Positions 21,586 to 30,341 of a stretch of 64,000 nucleotides of DNA are shown in pieces. The stretch is from an uncultured Acidobacteriaceae bacterium (GTDB taxonomy: Bacteria; Acidobacteriota; Terriglobia; Terriglobales; Acidobacteriaceae), in contig CAIKND010000239.1 of assembly GCA_903828675.1 (NCBI GenBank), positions 1 through 64,000 of the forward strand, in the 5' to 3' direction. Positions within the stretch are counted from its first letter, which is position 1; each line of letters starts with the position of its first letter. Position numbers and translations under genes: made by a program. A model generated the notes under the pieces. The model saw only the letters and a list, made by a program, of their open reading frames with translations, was not told the origin of the DNA and ran no database searches.

Positions 21586-22425
21586 TCAAAGCGCGAAGAC
21601 TTTTCCAAAGCCCGGTTGCGGCACCTTCAACTTAGCCAGCAGCGGGAGTCTGGAGTAGCCTGGCTCACTTGCATCCGGGGAAGCTTTCAGCGCTTCACTT
21701 TCGAGTACTGGAACAACCGAGCAGCGGCAGTTGAAGCCGTTCGGCGGATAGATCTTCATCCAGACCGGATCTTCCGCTCGCGCGGTGAACTGGTCGATTA
21801 CGGCATGCTCGGGACGCACGCGATCGTCACCGAGCGTCCAGTATTGCCAAAACGGCAATACGTCGGTCACTGCGGGATCTCGCATCTGCTCAAAGCGGCC
21901 CAGGCTGAATGCCTTCTGCATGGCCGTTTGAAATGCGGTGTCGAGCGTGAATGCATTCAACCGCGCGATTCCCGCATCGTCAGTCAGTTTGTTGACCGCC
22001 GCCTCGAAGTCGGCTGCGGTTCCGCCCTCCTTGGCCACCGCCGCCAGCTCGTCGCGGATCTTCGCGATCAGACGGACATCGGCAGCGCCTGCCAGTGTAA
22101 AGGCATCCTTGCGGTATTGTGCCGTCAGGCCGTCGAAGATATCCTTCGAGACCGGCACCAGGTTGCCGATGTAATCGGCAATGTTATCCGAGGGAAGATC
22201 GGTTGAGAATCCCGCAGTCAGATCCGTGGGGTCTTCGCTGTAGTGAAGGCCGATCCGCGAGCTGGCCACCATTGGCAGCCGCTTGCCCGTAAGCCGCTTG
22301 ACCTGGCGCAGGATCTGTACGCGGCCGAGGATGTTCCCGGCGGCGAGGCGACGGGCCAGCAGGTTGCCAATGTGATGCTGCACCGCAGCATCGTGCATCG
22401 CGCCGTGATGGAAATGCAGCGCCAC
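21586..22425 (-). CDS. Head morphogenesis protein, Mu F-like
   Basis: The 279-residue protein carries the Mu F-like minor head signature near the C-terminus: WTLGDDRVRPEHAVID followed by PVWMKIYPPNGFNCRC. Such proteins act at the portal vertex early in head assembly. Start is GTG 22425, overlapping the portal stop (TAGTG). It is shorter than Mu F (around 400 residues or more), keeping mainly the conserved C-terminal domain. Confidence 0.85.
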   Translation of the reverse strand: MALHFHHGAMHDAAVQHHIGNLLARRLAAGNILGRVQILRQVKRLTGKRLPMVASSRIGLHYSEDPTDLTAGFSTDLPSDNIADYIGNLVPVSKDIFDGLTAQYRKDAFTLAGAADVRLIAKIRDELAAVAKEGGTAADFEAAVNKLTDDAGIARLNAFTLDTAFQTAMQKAFSLGRFEQMRDPAVTDVLPFWQYWTLGDDRVRPEHAVIDQFTARAEDPVWMKIYPPNGFNCRCSVVPVLESEALKASPDASEPGYSRLPLLAKLKVPQPGFGKVFAL

Positions 22426-23870
22426 TACTTTGCCTCGGCTGGCTGCACGGCGTCCGCGATTTCCTTCACCCGCGCCTTGTAAAGTCCGACAGACTCTTTC
22501 TTCAAACCCGCGAAGAGTCTGTCGTACTCGTCCAGTTCGTCGCGCACCACGTCGGCAATCTCAGAGAACGAGGCAGCCGAAGAATCGCGAATGGCGACTG
22601 AGGGGGCATTCACTCCAGGAACCGCGATCTTGTCCTCAATCGCAGCCTGGGGCACATCGTAGCGATCGGTGAGGTAACTCACCGTCATCGGCACGCCCAT
22701 TCCCTGCAGGGCGGAGTCGATGCCGATCCGCGCCGCCAGGTCTTCATCCTCTTCGAGATCGAAGGCCCATGTGGGCATCGGCGCGTTGGGGCCGAAGTTC
22801 CACAATACAAGCGGGCGCACGAGCTGGCGGTTGACCGTTGACATCAGCCCGCGACATAACTCGACTGTCTTCTTTTCGAGCGTGTCTGCGTGGGTGTCTC
22901 CCTGCGCTTTGGAGCCACCACCGCCTTCATTACCGAAGGTGGTTAGCGTCTCGCCTAGGACACGCCGGGCTATCGCGTACTGCATGAGAAGGAAGAGTTC
23001 CTTGTAGACCGCTGGGTCCAGAGCGCGGGCGATCTTCAGCAGCTCCTGGTCATAGGTCATGTTCGCCGGCATCGCGAGCGCCGCATCACTAATGATGGCC
23101 TGGGCAATCTGCGCGGCCTTTTGGCGCGCGGCCACATCCGCGCCGTCCGGGTAGCGAACCACAGCGGTCCCAGGTCCCTTTTCCGCGTAGCGCAGCCAGA
23201 GCGTCAGCATGTTCCGCTTAAACCAGCTCGGCCAGAAGACGCTGCGAAGAAGCGGGCGCCCCATACGATTCCGGCTCCGGCCCCGATAGGTCGAGATCAG
23301 GAACTTCTCTTCAGGTACCGGAGTGCCTTCCATCATGTAGGGAGAGTCGAGGAGCTGGAGCTGGCCGATCTGCGGCTCGAACCGACGCCCGAAGAGAAAT
23401 AACTCCTGGGGACAATCGTTGATCTCGGACAGCGATGCTTGGCCCATGCTGGTATCGAAGATCATCTCCTGGACACTGAATCCATAAGCTGGGGCGTCCA
23501 GCATGCAATCGAGGGTGCCGTGGAAGTTGGGCAACTCGTCGAGCTGCTGCTGGACGAACAAGGCCACATCCTGCGCCAGGCCTGAGTCATCCTTTGGCCG
23601 CACGCTGCGCTCCCTCTCCAGCACTCCCAGCTTGAGAGTATCCAGGGCGTTGCCGACGTCCTCGTCTTTATCTTCCAGCTCGCGATAGTGCAGGATTGCC
23701 ATTGCCTCGTTGCGCACCATCGAGCCCCAGATAGAGCTGGGGTTCCGCTGGCCGCCGAACGCCAATGCGTTCTGATAGAGCGAGACCTGCGCCTGGTAAA
23801 GCTTCTGTTCGCCTACGATCTCCCCAGCCGGCGGCATAGGGGGTACTGCTTGAATCGGATCATCTGCCAT
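22425..23870 (-). CDS. Portal protein, Mu gp29-like (DUF935)
   Basis: The 481-residue protein is the dodecameric portal through which DNA enters the head. Family features seen include 'DEDVGNALDTLKLGVLERE' near the N-terminus, 'LDCMLDAPAYGFSVQEMIF', 'FLISTYRGRSRNRMGRPLLR' and the late 'RRVLGETLTTFGNEGGGGS' segment. Length agrees with DUF935 members. It overlaps the terminase stop by TGATG, so the two are translationally coupled. Confidence 0.9.
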   Translation of the reverse strand: MADDPIQAVPPMPPAGEIVGEQKLYQAQVSLYQNALAFGGQRNPSSIWGSMVRNEAMAILHYRELEDKDEDVGNALDTLKLGVLERERSVRPKDDSGLAQDVALFVQQQLDELPNFHGTLDCMLDAPAYGFSVQEMIFDTSMGQASLSEINDCPQELFLFGRRFEPQIGQLQLLDSPYMMEGTPVPEEKFLISTYRGRSRNRMGRPLLRSVFWPSWFKRNMLTLWLRYAEKGPGTAVVRYPDGADVAARQKAAQIAQAIISDAALAMPANMTYDQELLKIARALDPAVYKELFLLMQYAIARRVLGETLTTFGNEGGGGSKAQGDTHADTLEKKTVELCRGLMSTVNRQLVRPLVLWNFGPNAPMPTWAFDLEEDEDLAARIGIDSALQGMGVPMTVSYLTDRYDVPQAAIEDKIAVPGVNAPSVAIRDSSAASFSEIADVVRDELDEYDRLFAGLKKESVGLYKARVKEIADAVQPAEAK

Positions 23871-25297
23871 CAGAGATAGCCTCCGCTCTGCGAGTAGCTG
23901 CTCGGAATCGGACTCTCCGTCATTCCAAGCGTGTAGGGCGCGGATTCCGCGGCCAGGTCTGCCAGGGCCTTTGCCCAGAATGCATCGGAGTGGGCAAAGT
24001 GCCTCTGCCTCGGGCCGCCCGCGACGGCCGTGTCCACCTCGATGCGTGGCGCGTCGAACGTAACTCCAGAGGATGTTGCCTGGCGCTTGATTGCCTGCAG
24101 CTCGGTCCGGATCTGCGGGTCGTAAGGCAAGCGGCTGCGATGCTGCTCCATCCGCTTCTTGATCCGGATAGCCAGGTCGGTCTTCATCTTCACTCCCTGG
24201 TCGTTTGTTCCGGCAAAGCTGATGCCCATGAGCCGGCCTTCGTTTTCCAGATTGAGAAGATCGTAGAGACCCACGCCCATGCCGGTCATATCGATCGCCG
24301 ACCTGGTCGTCATGCGCACGATTGGATTCAGGCGCTTGGCCTGGTCTGGGAACGTCATGCCGTAGAGCTTGATGACCGCTCGGGTCCAGGCAACGTCGCC
24401 GATCTGCTCATCCAGCCACAGGCAGGAGCCGTCATGGAAGCGGCCCACGTCAATTCCAGCGTTCAGCGTCCCGCGTGGATGGAAGCCCGGAGGCAGGTCA
24501 ATAGTGGCTCCGGCATCTTCGCAGGCCGCGATCAGTTCCAATGTCAGCCAGGCGCCAGTCGATTTAAGGAAGACACAGCAGAATTCCTGGTTCCAGGTGT
24601 CGTCGTCGTTCAGGCCGCGCCGCATTCCTTCTATGTCGATCGGGCAGCCGTCGGCGACCGCCGCGTGCACATCCACCCAGTGGCCGCTCCATCCATCCGT
24701 TTTGACAGGTAAAGTGGACGGCGCGACGCCCAGATCGAGGCCAAGGTTACGCGCGATGTCGTAAAACTTACCCTGCTCACCGTTTGGCGTAGACAGCACT
24801 TCGAGCGAGTTGCCCAACGCCACCTGGCGGAAGACGGCCGCGAAGATCGCATAGCTGTCCTCGTGATGCCCAAATTCGTCGAGCACTGCGTCGCCTGGAT
24901 ATCCGCGCGCCGTACGAGGGTTAGCGGGCAGGGCGATGATACGGCTGCCGTTCGGGAAGGTGATCTTGCTCTGGATCGCCTCGATGCGGCCGATGGCGTC
25001 GACGAAGTCCTCGTTGGCCACCATCTGTGCTGTTCCGCCCATGAGCTGGCACAGCTTCGCGCAGGTCTCGACGAATTCAACCGATTGCGCCTTCGATGCG
25101 CTGAGCACGGTCGTCGTGCGACCTGGGATGCGCATTGATTTCTCATCCGCCCGGTATCCGGTGGCGAATGAATAGCCGATGCGCGCCGACTTTACCGCGC
25201 ACTTGAAACGCGTCTCATCGTCGATCCAGCGCTGCTGGTAGGGCCGCATCTGCAGGACAGCCGGCAGATGGATTTCATGATCGAGAACCTGAATCAT
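23870..25297 (-). CDS. Large terminase subunit, Mu gp28-like
   Basis: Packages replicated phage DNA into heads. The 475-residue protein has an N-terminal ATPase with a Walker A-like KSARIGYS (36-43) and Walker B AVLDEFGHHED (137-147), and a C-terminal RNase H-like nuclease starting near residue 265 with GIDVGRFHDGS. Mu-type terminases cut at sequences outside the prophage ends by headful packaging. It overlaps the small terminase gene by four bases. Confidence 0.92.
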   Translation of the reverse strand: MIQVLDHEIHLPAVLQMRPYQQRWIDDETRFKCAVKSARIGYSFATGYRADEKSMRIPGRTTTVLSASKAQSVEFVETCAKLCQLMGGTAQMVANEDFVDAIGRIEAIQSKITFPNGSRIIALPANPRTARGYPGDAVLDEFGHHEDSYAIFAAVFRQVALGNSLEVLSTPNGEQGKFYDIARNLGLDLGVAPSTLPVKTDGWSGHWVDVHAAVADGCPIDIEGMRRGLNDDDTWNQEFCCVFLKSTGAWLTLELIAACEDAGATIDLPPGFHPRGTLNAGIDVGRFHDGSCLWLDEQIGDVAWTRAVIKLYGMTFPDQAKRLNPIVRMTTRSAIDMTGMGVGLYDLLNLENEGRLMGISFAGTNDQGVKMKTDLAIRIKKRMEQHRSRLPYDPQIRTELQAIKRQATSSGVTFDAPRIEVDTAVAGGPRQRHFAHSDAFWAKALADLAAESAPYTLGMTESPIPSSYSQSGGYL

Positions 25298-25986
25298 GAA
25301 GCCACCTGAATTGGCGGCAGGCCAAAGGTCCTCTCGCGCAGCAGATTGATGTCGTCGATCGAGAACTGGCCGGTGCCCTTCTTGGCCGCCTGTTGTGTAG
25401 CCTGATCAATCCGCTCTCGCGCTTGTTTTTCGCGATCTTCGAGCAGCTTGATGCGCCTGACATCCACCGCAACCCTGCGCTCCTTGATATCGTTAGCCCG
25501 CGCCGATTGCAGGATCTCAGCCAGGGCAATCAGCCCCTTGGCTGCATTCGTACGCCCCTTCGGTGTCAGATCCTCAGCCAGCAGGCTCATCAACTGGTCG
25601 CGCGCCGCGTTGGTCACGGCCTCGTTTTGACCTGTCACCACGCTCTTGGCGAAGCTCTCGGCGAGCTGGCGGGCTATCACACTGCGTTGCTCCACATCGC
25701 GGCGCACCTGGGTGACTCGGAGGTCATACCAGCGGTGGAGTGAGCTATGCGGGAGATGCTTTTCAGGAAACAGTTCCAACACCGGCAGCGGCAGGTTCTC
25801 CCAGTCCACAAAGCCGCCCTTATCCTTTGGGGCGGCACTCAGCGCTTCAATCTCCTCCCACGTCTTTCCAAGCCGATTGCGCAAGGTGAGAACCGCCTCG
25901 TGGATCTCGGGCGGTAGCTTATCGATTTTCAGGGGCTGGTTTATCTGCCGCCGCTCGCCGGTGCGGGGCCGCTTTGTATTTGCCAC
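25294..25986 (-). CDS. Small terminase subunit, Mu gp27-like (DUF3486)
   Basis: The 230-residue helical protein begins with a basic tail and has the DUF3486 layout: KIDKLPPEIHEAVLTLRNR, HLPHSSLHRWYDLR and a long charged coiled coil (about 85-200). It should recognise DNA for packaging together with the terminase that overlaps its 3' end. Confidence 0.85.
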   Translation of the reverse strand: MANTKRPRTGERRQINQPLKIDKLPPEIHEAVLTLRNRLGKTWEEIEALSAAPKDKGGFVDWENLPLPVLELFPEKHLPHSSLHRWYDLRVTQVRRDVEQRSVIARQLAESFAKSVVTGQNEAVTNAARDQLMSLLAEDLTPKGRTNAAKGLIALAEILQSARANDIKERRVAVDVRRIKLLEDREKQARERIDQATQQAAKKGTGQFSIDDINLLRERTFGLPPIQVAS

Positions 25987-25997
25987 GGACGCACCTC

Positions 25998-26324
25998 CTA
26001 GATGTAGATGGCCGGATTACTGGTCGTACCCTCGCACAAATCACGCCCGGCAGGCGTGAGTTGGAGTTTATACAACGAGACTCGGGTCGTCGGGCGCCCA
26101 TGCTGATCCTTGTCGCGGGACTCTTCGTATTTGAGGAATCCTCGATCGGCAAGATCCTGGCAGATGGTGATCAGTTCACTTTCACCAATGGAAAACCGCA
26201 AATCCTGCAGCATGCGCCACAGCAGGATATGGTCCGCCCGCGATTGCTGCGCAACATGGCGGTTGTTCACCAGCATGAGAATCGATCCCCGCAATTGCTT
26301 CAACAGCTCGACGTCAGTTCCCAT
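25998..26324 (-). CDS. Mu gp26-like winged-helix protein
   Basis: A 108-residue protein with a winged-helix outline: helices 'ADHILLWRMLQDLRFSIGESELITICQDLADRGFLKYEE' followed by a strand turn and 'LQLTPAGRDLCEG'. It sits directly before the terminase genes, in the place of Mu gp26. It could be a terminase accessory or regulator. GGGGTGAGGA precedes the start. Confidence 0.65.
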   Translation of the reverse strand: MGTDVELLKQLRGSILMLVNNRHVAQQSRADHILLWRMLQDLRFSIGESELITICQDLADRGFLKYEESRDKDQHGRPTTRVSLYKLQLTPAGRDLCEGTTSNPAIYI

Positions 26325-26327
26325 TCC

Positions 26328-26762
26328 TCACCCCGCGTCCTTTAGGCTCATCCTCTGTTCTATGCGACCCACCGCCGCGGCCACCGCAGCCACAGTTGCA
26401 TGAGTCTGTTCCATCCGCTGCATCATGTACTGCGTTTCGGTCACCATGCGATCGCGATCGCGGTCGTCTTTTTCGGCAAGCTGGGTAAGAGCCACGGCAA
26501 CCTGCTGCTGCGCGTCCACGCTCGATTGCCAGGAGCTGGTGACCTTGTCCAGAAAGGTGCCGACAACGGCGATAGCCAGCAGACCGAGCAAGAATCCGGG
26601 GCCCCAGCTCTTCAGCAGTTCCACGCCGGCGTTCGGGCTCGACTTCAACAGGTCGATAATCCCCAGGGTGATGGCAATCATCACGCCGGCCACGCCCGGA
26701 TAAAGCAGGTTCCGAATCCACTTCAACATTCCGCCGTCGCCTACAAGTTGCAATGCCGTCAT
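26328..26762 (-). CDS. Small membrane protein with C-terminal coiled coil, possible lysis protein
   Basis: The 144-residue protein has two hydrophobic segments (about 20-41 and 52-70) and a charged coiled-coil tail (80-140). Its place between the lysis-like cluster and terminase genes makes a holin or spanin-like role possible, but no family was recognised. Start overlaps the upstream stop (ATGA); an internal ATG 11 codons on is an alternative. Confidence 0.6.
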   Translation of the reverse strand: MTALQLVGDGGMLKWIRNLLYPGVAGVMIAITLGIIDLLKSSPNAGVELLKSWGPGFLLGLLAIAVVGTFLDKVTSSWQSSVDAQQQVAVALTQLAEKDDRDRDRMVTETQYMMQRMEQTHATVAAVAAAVGRIEQRMSLKDAG

Positions 26763-27226
26763 TTCGCAGGCCCGCCGTTCTGCTCAGCGTTGAACGGCGC
26801 AACCGGCCCGCCTTGCTGGAACTGCGCAATGGTCGCTACCACAATGTCTCTCAAGCCTTCGGCGGAGAGATGCACCGCGGCCGGCGGGGCAGCGGATAGT
26901 CCTGGGACAAGCGTCATTGCCGCGGGCGCAAGCTGTTCAGCCGTCAGTTCGGCATCCCGGATCATCGCCGGCTTGTTTCCGGACCGCTGATCGGCTCCGA
27001 TCTGAGCCACGCCCTGAAGCGCGGTCAGCAGCTCCTCCTGGTGGCGGTTTGCCTTGGCGCTGAATCCGGCGATCGACATGCCGACTCCGACGACGCCCAA
27101 ACCGGAAATCGGGTCCAGTTTTCCGAACCAGACCCCAGCCACTCCCGCCGCCATCACCAGGCCGCCGCCCAGGATGGTTTTCTTTCCCTGCCACCAGATT
27201 GCCAATCGGTCCCAAAGATTGCCCAT
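26759..27226 (-). CDS. Membrane protein, possible holin
   Basis: Starting at ATG 27226, which has a strong GGAGGGG site, the 155-residue product has a tryptophan-rich amphipathic N-terminus (LWDRLAIWWQGKK) and two closely spaced hydrophobic segments (about 17-50). The rest is soluble and helical. This layout suits a small phage membrane protein such as a holin, but sequence alone does not prove it. A longer start at 27286 lacks a good binding site. Confidence 0.6.
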   Translation of the reverse strand: MGNLWDRLAIWWQGKKTILGGGLVMAAGVAGVWFGKLDPISGLGVVGVGMSIAGFSAKANRHQEELLTALQGVAQIGADQRSGNKPAMIRDAELTAEQLAPAAMTLVPGLSAAPPAAVHLSAEGLRDIVVATIAQFQQGGPVAPFNAEQNGGPAK

Positions 27227-27428
27227 CACCCCTCCTGTACCCCAAAATGTGCCCGGCGGGTCAGACCGGGCGTACCGTTTGCCCATTCAGGGCGATTTAA
27301 GGCCGCGTCGACCCCGTTCACTCAAAAAACTGGTACTACCCCGGCTTCCTAACCAGCCGGACGCGTCAGAACGCCTCCAGCGCGTTTTTTCGGTTTTGCC
27401 GGTTTGGCACCTCCGACCTGGCTCAAAT

Positions 27429-27857
27429 TCACCGGCTGCACCAGACCGGTTCCCGGTACCGTCTCAGCCGTCGCCAGACTGTCCGCTGGCACCACTTTTT
27501 GTAGGAGGCTGCCTCGGCCAGCGCCGCCGATTGCCTCATCTGCTCGCTGAGGATCTCAATTGCCGCATCGTTGGTCCGGAGCGCCGCCAGATCCCGCGCC
27601 CATAAAATCCTCCGAATGTTCGCGATCTCGATACCCAACTCATCCCCGAAGGTGGCATCCGTCGCGCCCCGATATTGCGCCCTCAGCTCCAGCATCCGCA
27701 TCTCCAGCGCGCCATAGCTCACCTGGCTATCCACCAGATCCGCGTGGCTGACAGTACTTGGCTCCTGCGCATAGGCCGGATGCATACAGCTCGTCATCCA
27801 GACAGCCAGGGCAAAGCTGACAGTGATTAAGATCCACCGCTTCACGCTCATCGTCAT
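27429..27857 (-). CDS. Small exported phage protein
   Basis: The 142-residue product starts with a signal peptide (KRWILITVSFALAVWMTSC...AYAQ). Cleavage after AYA looks likely, although a lipoprotein reading at the WMTSC cysteine is possible. The mature part is helical and charged (LEMRMLELRAQYRG) and ends with WCQRTVWRRLRRYREPVWCSR, which is basic. A spanin-like lysis role is possible. Between it and the next gene leftward (27227-27428) no gene is seen. Confidence 0.55.
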   Translation of the reverse strand: MTMSVKRWILITVSFALAVWMTSCMHPAYAQEPSTVSHADLVDSQVSYGALEMRMLELRAQYRGATDATFGDELGIEIANIRRILWARDLAALRTNDAAIEILSEQMRQSAALAEAASYKKWCQRTVWRRLRRYREPVWCSR

Positions 27858-28129
27858 GCATCCACGCTCTCGATCAGGGATTGCATCCGGGATCTGATCA
27901 TTCCCTCCGAAACAAACAAAGGCTTCTTCGTGCAGGTGACCGTAAAGGTCAGTGCCGCTTCGTCATACTCCCAGCTCGCCGAAAACTCCCCGAGGGGCGT
28001 ATCCCCCGTCGCCGAGCCTGTATCGCCACCCATCCTCACAGAACCGGCTTGTGCGTAAATGCGCGCGCGGATTGCCTGATACTTCTTCCGCGTGATGCCT
28101 CTAAACGTGATCGGATTGCAGGCGCTCAT
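27854..28129 (-). CDS. Small phage protein, function unknown
   Basis: The ATG at 28129 is chosen because AAGGATGAG lies just before it; a GTG at 28159 would place the start inside a hairpin. The 91-residue product begins MSACNPITFRGITRKKYQAI and has an amphipathic helix followed by beta strands. It overlaps the next gene by ATGA. Confidence 0.6.
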   Translation of the reverse strand: MSACNPITFRGITRKKYQAIRARIYAQAGSVRMGGDTGSATGDTPLGEFSASWEYDEAALTFTVTCTKKPLFVSEGMIRSRMQSLIESVDA

Positions 28130-28150
28130 TAGCTCATCCTTGCTTTTAGC

Positions 28151-28185
28151 CAACGGCACCTGGTTGTCAGAACCAGGTGCCGTTG
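28151..28185 (-). terminator. Perfect 15-bp stem-loop in the lysis region
   Basis: CAACGGCACCTGGTT (28151-28165) is the exact inverse of 28171-28185 with a 5-base loop. It lies between the lipoprotein gene stop (28262) and the start at 28129. No T-run follows on either strand, so it may be a weak terminator or an RNA element that sets relative expression. Confidence 0.55.
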
Positions 28186-28261
28186 GGTTGGTTGAGTTCC
28201 CGAGGTAGGCGCTACGTGGACTGCAATCTCGGGGTGGTATGCGCTTCTGCGGGTGTATGCG

Positions 28262-28933
28262 TTAGAATCCCGATCTCGCCTCGAAGGCGAAGAACTGGTC
28301 GACGGTCGGCGCCTGGCTAAGCGCCAGATCGTGCGACACCTGCAGGCTGGCTCTCTGCAGACCTGGCTGATCCATGTACGGTCGCACCTGGGCAAGCGTC
28401 ACATGGACGCCGGCTGCCATCGCAACCACCTGTGTCTTAGTACTGATCTGCTGAATCAATGCGAGCAGCGTATTCGCTATGGTGGCCACCAGGTTGATTG
28501 ACGCCAAGGCCTGGGCCTGACTGTCCGGATTCGTGATCTTCGCGGCGCTCAACAGCGCGGCATTAGTGTTCTGCTGTATTTGCACAATCAGCGATTGCAC
28601 AAGCTCCAGCGTGGTCTGATTCGGATTTGCCAGGTAGTTTTTGGCTGCCAACGCAATCTGCGGCCCAAACGCATCGATACCGGCAGTCAACGGCCGCAGG
28701 ATGAAAACGGTGGCTGGATCGAGAGACTGTATGACCGCGTTCGCCGTGTCGGCTGCCGAAATGAATGCCGGCGTCCAGTTAACGATCTCCTGCGCGACCG
28801 AGATCTTCTGCGCCTGGGTGCACCCCACCACCGGTACTGCGGCCAACAGCGTCAAAACGCACAGCAGCAGACCGCCGAGCAGCCGCGTAGTTGTGTTCCG
28901 CCAAATCGATAAACAACGCTCAAGCTCTTGCAT
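28262..28933 (-). CDS. Phage-encoded lipoprotein
   Basis: The 223-residue protein has a basic N-terminus, hydrophobic core and lipobox VVGC at about residues 35-38, so it should be lipidated and anchored in an envelope membrane. The mature part is helical and rich in Ala, Gln and Asn. AAGGAG precedes the ATG. Its place next to an endolysin remnant suggests a lysis or envelope-modifying role, such as a spanin or superinfection exclusion protein; neither is proven. Confidence 0.65.
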   Translation of the reverse strand: MQELERCLSIWRNTTTRLLGGLLLCVLTLLAAVPVVGCTQAQKISVAQEIVNWTPAFISAADTANAVIQSLDPATVFILRPLTAGIDAFGPQIALAAKNYLANPNQTTLELVQSLIVQIQQNTNAALLSAAKITNPDSQAQALASINLVATIANTLLALIQQISTKTQVVAMAAGVHVTLAQVRPYMDQPGLQRASLQVSHDLALSQAPTVDQFFAFEARSGF

Positions 28934-28951
28934 TCATCACTCCTTCTGTCT

Positions 28952-29104
28952 TCAGGTCGTATTCTTCGCCAGGCCGCTCTGCCCCCAGCCGGATTCAACG
29001 ATCGCCTGGGCCAGCGTGATTGAGGCAGGTACGCCCATTTCGCGCTGAGTGGCGATCGCTGCCGGCACAACCGATTTCAGGAATGCGGACTGGAGTTCGT
29101 TCAC
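28952..29104 (-). pseudogene. Truncated GH73 (FlgJ-type) endolysin fragment
   Basis: A 50-codon frame from GTG 29104 to TGA 28952-28954 reads as the start of a glucosaminidase domain: FLKSVVPAAIATQREMG, then PASITLAQAIVESGWGQSG. This is the conserved first part of GH73 muramidases, including the glutamate of the AQAIVESGWG motif. It stops after GLAKNTT, where intact members continue for about 100 residues with further catalytic and groove residues. Neither other frame downstream restores the family sequence, which suggests a deletion rather than a single frameshift. It is the only cell-wall hydrolase trace in the prophage. Confidence 0.8.
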
Positions 29105-29250
29105 CTTGCCGTCCCGTCTTGCTAAATCGGAAGGACGGCGAACTGGGCTTGCAGCTCGCCGATCAATCCGCTCTGGCTGCCCCGCGACCTCCTTTCAGAG
29201 CATCGCGTTGCGTTCAGATCACAGAGTAGGCGTGCCTTCGCCAAGGGCTG

Positions 29251-29283
29251 GCGCAAGATGGTAATTCGGCTTTAGATGGCGAG
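29251..29283. repeat. 33-bp element, copy upstream of the lysis remnant
   Basis: Matches 21550-21582 at 31 of 33 positions and in the same orientation, 7.7 kb away within the same leftward transcription unit. Both copies lie before the first gene of a module (endolysin remnant here, head protease there). Confidence 0.7.
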
Positions 29284-29309
29284 TTGAGTGAAACACAGAG
29301 GATGAATTT

Positions 29310-29332
29310 GAGGCCCGCAGGGCGCGGGCCTC
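29310..29332 (-). terminator. Stem-loop in the gap before the lysis remnant
   Basis: GAGGCCCGC (29310-29318) pairs perfectly with GCGGGCCTC (29324-29332) around a 5-base loop. It follows the secreted protein gene ending at 29478. A T-run is lacking. Confidence 0.45.
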
Positions 29333-29477
29333 GTGAGGACTTCACACCTTGATTGAGATCACGCGGCCAGACTCTTCCGGATGCCGTAGTTGGCAACCAG
29401 CAGCTCGGGGCTCGTCTTGCGCGGCGCACTGCCGCCGAACAACGCGCGAGAAAGGCAACCCAGAAAATCGAAAGACC

Positions 29478-29981
29478 CTAGTTGCGCTTAGGTTTTAGAG
29501 GCGGCTTAAGCTTGATCTCAGCTGGCACGGCGGCGGCAGGGGCCGCGCAAGGAACGACAGGAGGGTCGGTGGCTAGCACTGACGACTTAATAATTCTGAT
29601 CGTGCCGCGTGACCTGGCAGTCAGCGCCTCTGTCGAGCATCGCTTCGCGATGACGCACATATCCATATCGAATTGGTACTGGACCAGGGCAATCGCCAGC
29701 GCTGCTTCTCCCTTTGTCGATTCCCTCCGAACCAATGCGTTAGCCGCATCTTTGGCGCGGATAAACGCTGGAATGAAGAGATTTTCAGGATAATTCAAAA
29801 GCCAAACCGCATCATCCGTTAGGTCTACAGCCTCAAGCGCCGAGTCGTAGAACGATTGTCTAACCAGCGGGGAATCCTTCACAGCGTCCGGGCCCGTGCT
29901 TCCATCATTGATCTGGCCGAACACACATGTCTGGCCCATCGCGAACGCCACGGCAGCTAAACAATACATTACCTTCTTCAT
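29478..29981 (-). CDS. Secreted phage-encoded protein
   Basis: From ATG 29981 the 167-residue product has a signal peptide (KKVMYCLAAVAFAMGQTCVFG) and a helical mature domain that ends in a proline/lysine-rich tail (LKPPLKPKRN). Internal cysteines could form disulfides after export. No family recognised. A GTG four codons upstream (29993) is an alternative start. It lies early in the leftward unit, so it may act on the envelope before or during lysis, or be made in the lysogen. Confidence 0.6.
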   Translation of the reverse strand: MKKVMYCLAAVAFAMGQTCVFGQINDGSTGPDAVKDSPLVRQSFYDSALEAVDLTDDAVWLLNYPENLFIPAFIRAKDAANALVRRESTKGEAALAIALVQYQFDMDMCVIAKRCSTEALTARSRGTIRIIKSSVLATDPPVVPCAAPAAAVPAEIKLKPPLKPKRN

Positions 29982-30014
29982 CTGATCGTCCACTTTCCGG
30001 GTATGCCCCGCTCC

Positions 30015-30308
30015 TTATGCCACCACCCTATTACCCTCGCGCGACGGCAGAACCGTCGAGATTTTCTGGGTTTCGACGGACACCCCCGCTTCAGAATTAC
30101 CCTTTTCATCTGTCTCGCGGCTGCATTTCGCTCTTCCGTAAAGATGGATGTTGATCTCTATCCGGTCGCCAGTCACGATATGGTTGTCTGGAGCATTGAT
30201 ATTGACTGTTACCCCAGGACCCCGGTCGTTCTTCTTTCCTTCTGGTTCGACAGTATCCATAAACACCCCCATATTTTCAACTAGATGCAACCTTTCCACC
30301 TCTGTCAT
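30015..30308 (-). CDS. Small phage protein next to the repressor
   Basis: The 97-residue soluble protein has a central beta segment (VTVNINAPDNHIVTGDRIEINIHL) and a polar C-terminus. It follows the repressor stop by 33 bases and could be co-transcribed with it in the lysogen. An internal ATG at 30260 has a better ribosome site (GGGGGTG), so the true start may be there. No family recognised. Confidence 0.5.
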   Translation of the reverse strand: MTEVERLHLVENMGVFMDTVEPEGKKNDRGPGVTVNINAPDNHIVTGDRIEINIHLYGRAKCSRETDEKGNSEAGVSVETQKISTVLPSREGNRVVA

Positions 30309-30341
30309 TCTGAGCCCCGGTGCGAAGATGTGGACCGTTTT

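Larger units (their letters stand above)
29105..29477. other. Gap upstream of the endolysin fragment
   Basis: This 373-bp stretch has no convincing gene. It contains a copy of the 33-bp element (29251-29283), a 9-bp stem-loop (29310-29332) and, at 29190-29198 on the minus strand, a GGAGG-like ribosome site with no good frame behind it. That orphan site could have served the original endolysin start. Confidence 0.6.
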
